Shown: positions 14,265 through 14,524 of the stretch, piece after piece
How the letters are laid out: each line of letters starts with the position of its first letter
Numbering within the stretch: the stretch's first letter is position 1
Assembly (NCBI GenBank): GCA_030637945.1
Contig: DAOWFN010000118.1
Span: forward strand, 1-14,524
Length of the DNA stretch: 14,524 nt
Direction: 5' to 3'
Origin: Gammaproteobacteria bacterium
GTDB lineage: Bacteria > Pseudomonadota > Gammaproteobacteria > SZUA-229
Program-made: the position numbers and the translations under genes
Notes under the pieces: generated by a model
Seen by the model: the letters and a program-made list of their open reading frames with translations, nothing else
Told to the model about the DNA's origin: nothing
Databases searched by the model: none

Positions 14265-14429
14265 TATGAAATACATCCATGTATTTCACCCCTTCGGGGC
14301 TGTGTAGCAAACGCACATTCAAAATCGTTCCTGACGATTTTAGTGAACCCAGTACGGCGGTTCTCATCCGCACCGAACCCACAAATAAAAAAACCACCGC
14401 AAGGGTGGTTTGATTATTTGGTGGAGATG
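14257..14429. repeat. Tandem intergenic repeat, unit 2
   Basis: This unit of about 173 bp aligns with unit 1. It holds three clear hairpins: TGAAATAC/GTATTTCA around ATCCAT (14267-14288), CCCC/GGGG around TTC (14289-14299), and AAAATCG/CGATTTT around TTCCTGA (14321-14341). In unit 1 the loops are identical while several stem pairs differ in a compensating way. The unit ends with a terminator-like hairpin and copy B of the tmRNA-like sequence. Confidence 0.7.
14387..14411 (-). terminator. Rho-independent terminator-like hairpin reading leftward
   Basis: On the minus strand AAACCACC (14411-14404) pairs perfectly with GGTGGTTT (14398-14391) around a 5-base loop and is followed by a run of T residues (14390-14387), giving seven Ts with the arm. 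It sits just after the tmRNA-like 3' end of copy B, as a terminator would sit behind ssrA. Confidence 0.65.
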
Positions 14430-14437
14430 GCGGGAAT
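14418..14437 (-). repeat. tmRNA 3'-end-like sequence, copy B
   Basis: The 20 bases are identical to copy A, 173 bp away. Here the minus-strand match extends one base further (GATTCCCGCC). A GCGGG lies further upstream on that strand (near 14449-14454), so a T-stem could form, but with a loop of about 15 bases instead of 7. A complete ssrA is not present up to the window edge. Confidence 0.55.
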
Positions 14438-14524
14438 CTACACAAAAACCCCGCAAAGCCAGTCAGAATAGGCTTTAAGTTTTTCAAGGCTATCAGAAAA
14501 GGTCTTTTTCTATCAAGTATTCTA
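14438..14524. other. Right-edge sequence without identified gene
   Basis: This 87-base stretch shows no recognised gene. A minus-strand reading frame stays open from the right edge through 14242 and covers the repeat units, but its sequence reads through hairpins and the terminator and has no ribosome binding site at its first start codon. A near-perfect AGAAAAG/CTTTTTCT dyad lies near 14495-14512. A gene ending just beyond the window cannot be excluded. Confidence 0.4.

Noticed and set aside
14082..14437. Two identical 20-mers 173 bp apart as CRISPR or integron attC sites
   Set aside because: Only two copies exist, the spacing is far too long for CRISPR, and the core GTTRRRY/RYYYAAC boxes of attC sites are missing.
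14242..14487. Minus-strand open reading frame of about 80 codons over the repeat array
   Set aside because: It runs through the terminator and hairpins, starts at a TTG without a ribosome binding site, and the repeat structure explains it. A conserved 26-codon stretch inside it is reported as a finding instead of a gene.
14418..14524. A complete tmRNA gene (ssrA) on the minus strand
   Set aside because: Only the last 20-21 bases match. The T-loop is wrong and the expected upstream part does not follow.

Overview
The window looks like chromosomal DNA of a moderately AT-rich proteobacterium, most likely a gammaproteobacterium with a facultatively anaerobic or microaerobic life. This rests on the slipin/NfeD pair, the UMF1-type transporter, the DUF2459 lipoprotein, a perfect FNR-type operator, and remnants of pyruvate:ferredoxin oxidoreductase beside a radical SAM gene. 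It is an inference from gene content; no 16S or other marker is present.

Left part (1-3221, minus strand): the N-terminal third of a Gfo/Idh/MocA dehydrogenase that runs off the left edge. Upstream of it in the same direction is a 947-residue fusion of acyl carrier protein, fatty-acyl-AMP ligase and PlsC-type acyltransferase. The pair looks like a small lipid or envelope modification operon.

Central-left part (3448-7529, plus strand): a ribosome hibernation factor (HPF/RaiA) carrying a C-terminal cold-shock domain, a two-CBS-domain protein, the NfeD membrane protease and its slipin partner (overlapping by 4 bp), and a DUF2459 lipoprotein. The theme is stress and membrane quality control. A UMF1-family transporter (7551-8831, minus) converges on the lipoprotein gene.

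Central-right part (8913-14039): an archaeal-type S-adenosylmethionine synthetase on the minus strand, preceded in the same direction by a 52-codon remnant of the N-terminus of pyruvate:ferredoxin oxidoreductase that still has a good ribosome binding site. Divergent from these, on the plus strand, are an AmrS-type radical SAM enzyme, an archaeal-type S-adenosylhomocysteine hydrolase and a eukaryote-type class I fructose-bisphosphate aldolase. The divergent intergenic region has a perfect FNR/ANR box (TTGAT-N4-ATCAA) at the right distance from a -10 element for activation of the radical SAM gene, plus a weaker one facing the other way. Together this looks like an anaerobically induced, partly archaeal-type SAM synthesis, use and recycling module.

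Right end (14040-14524): no convincing gene. It holds a tandem array of about 174-bp units with hairpins. Two copies contain a 20-bp sequence that, read on the minus strand, matches the 3' end of tmRNA (T-arm, acceptor, CCA). One copy is followed by a terminator-like hairpin. These look like attachment-site scars or a dispersed intergenic repeat family.
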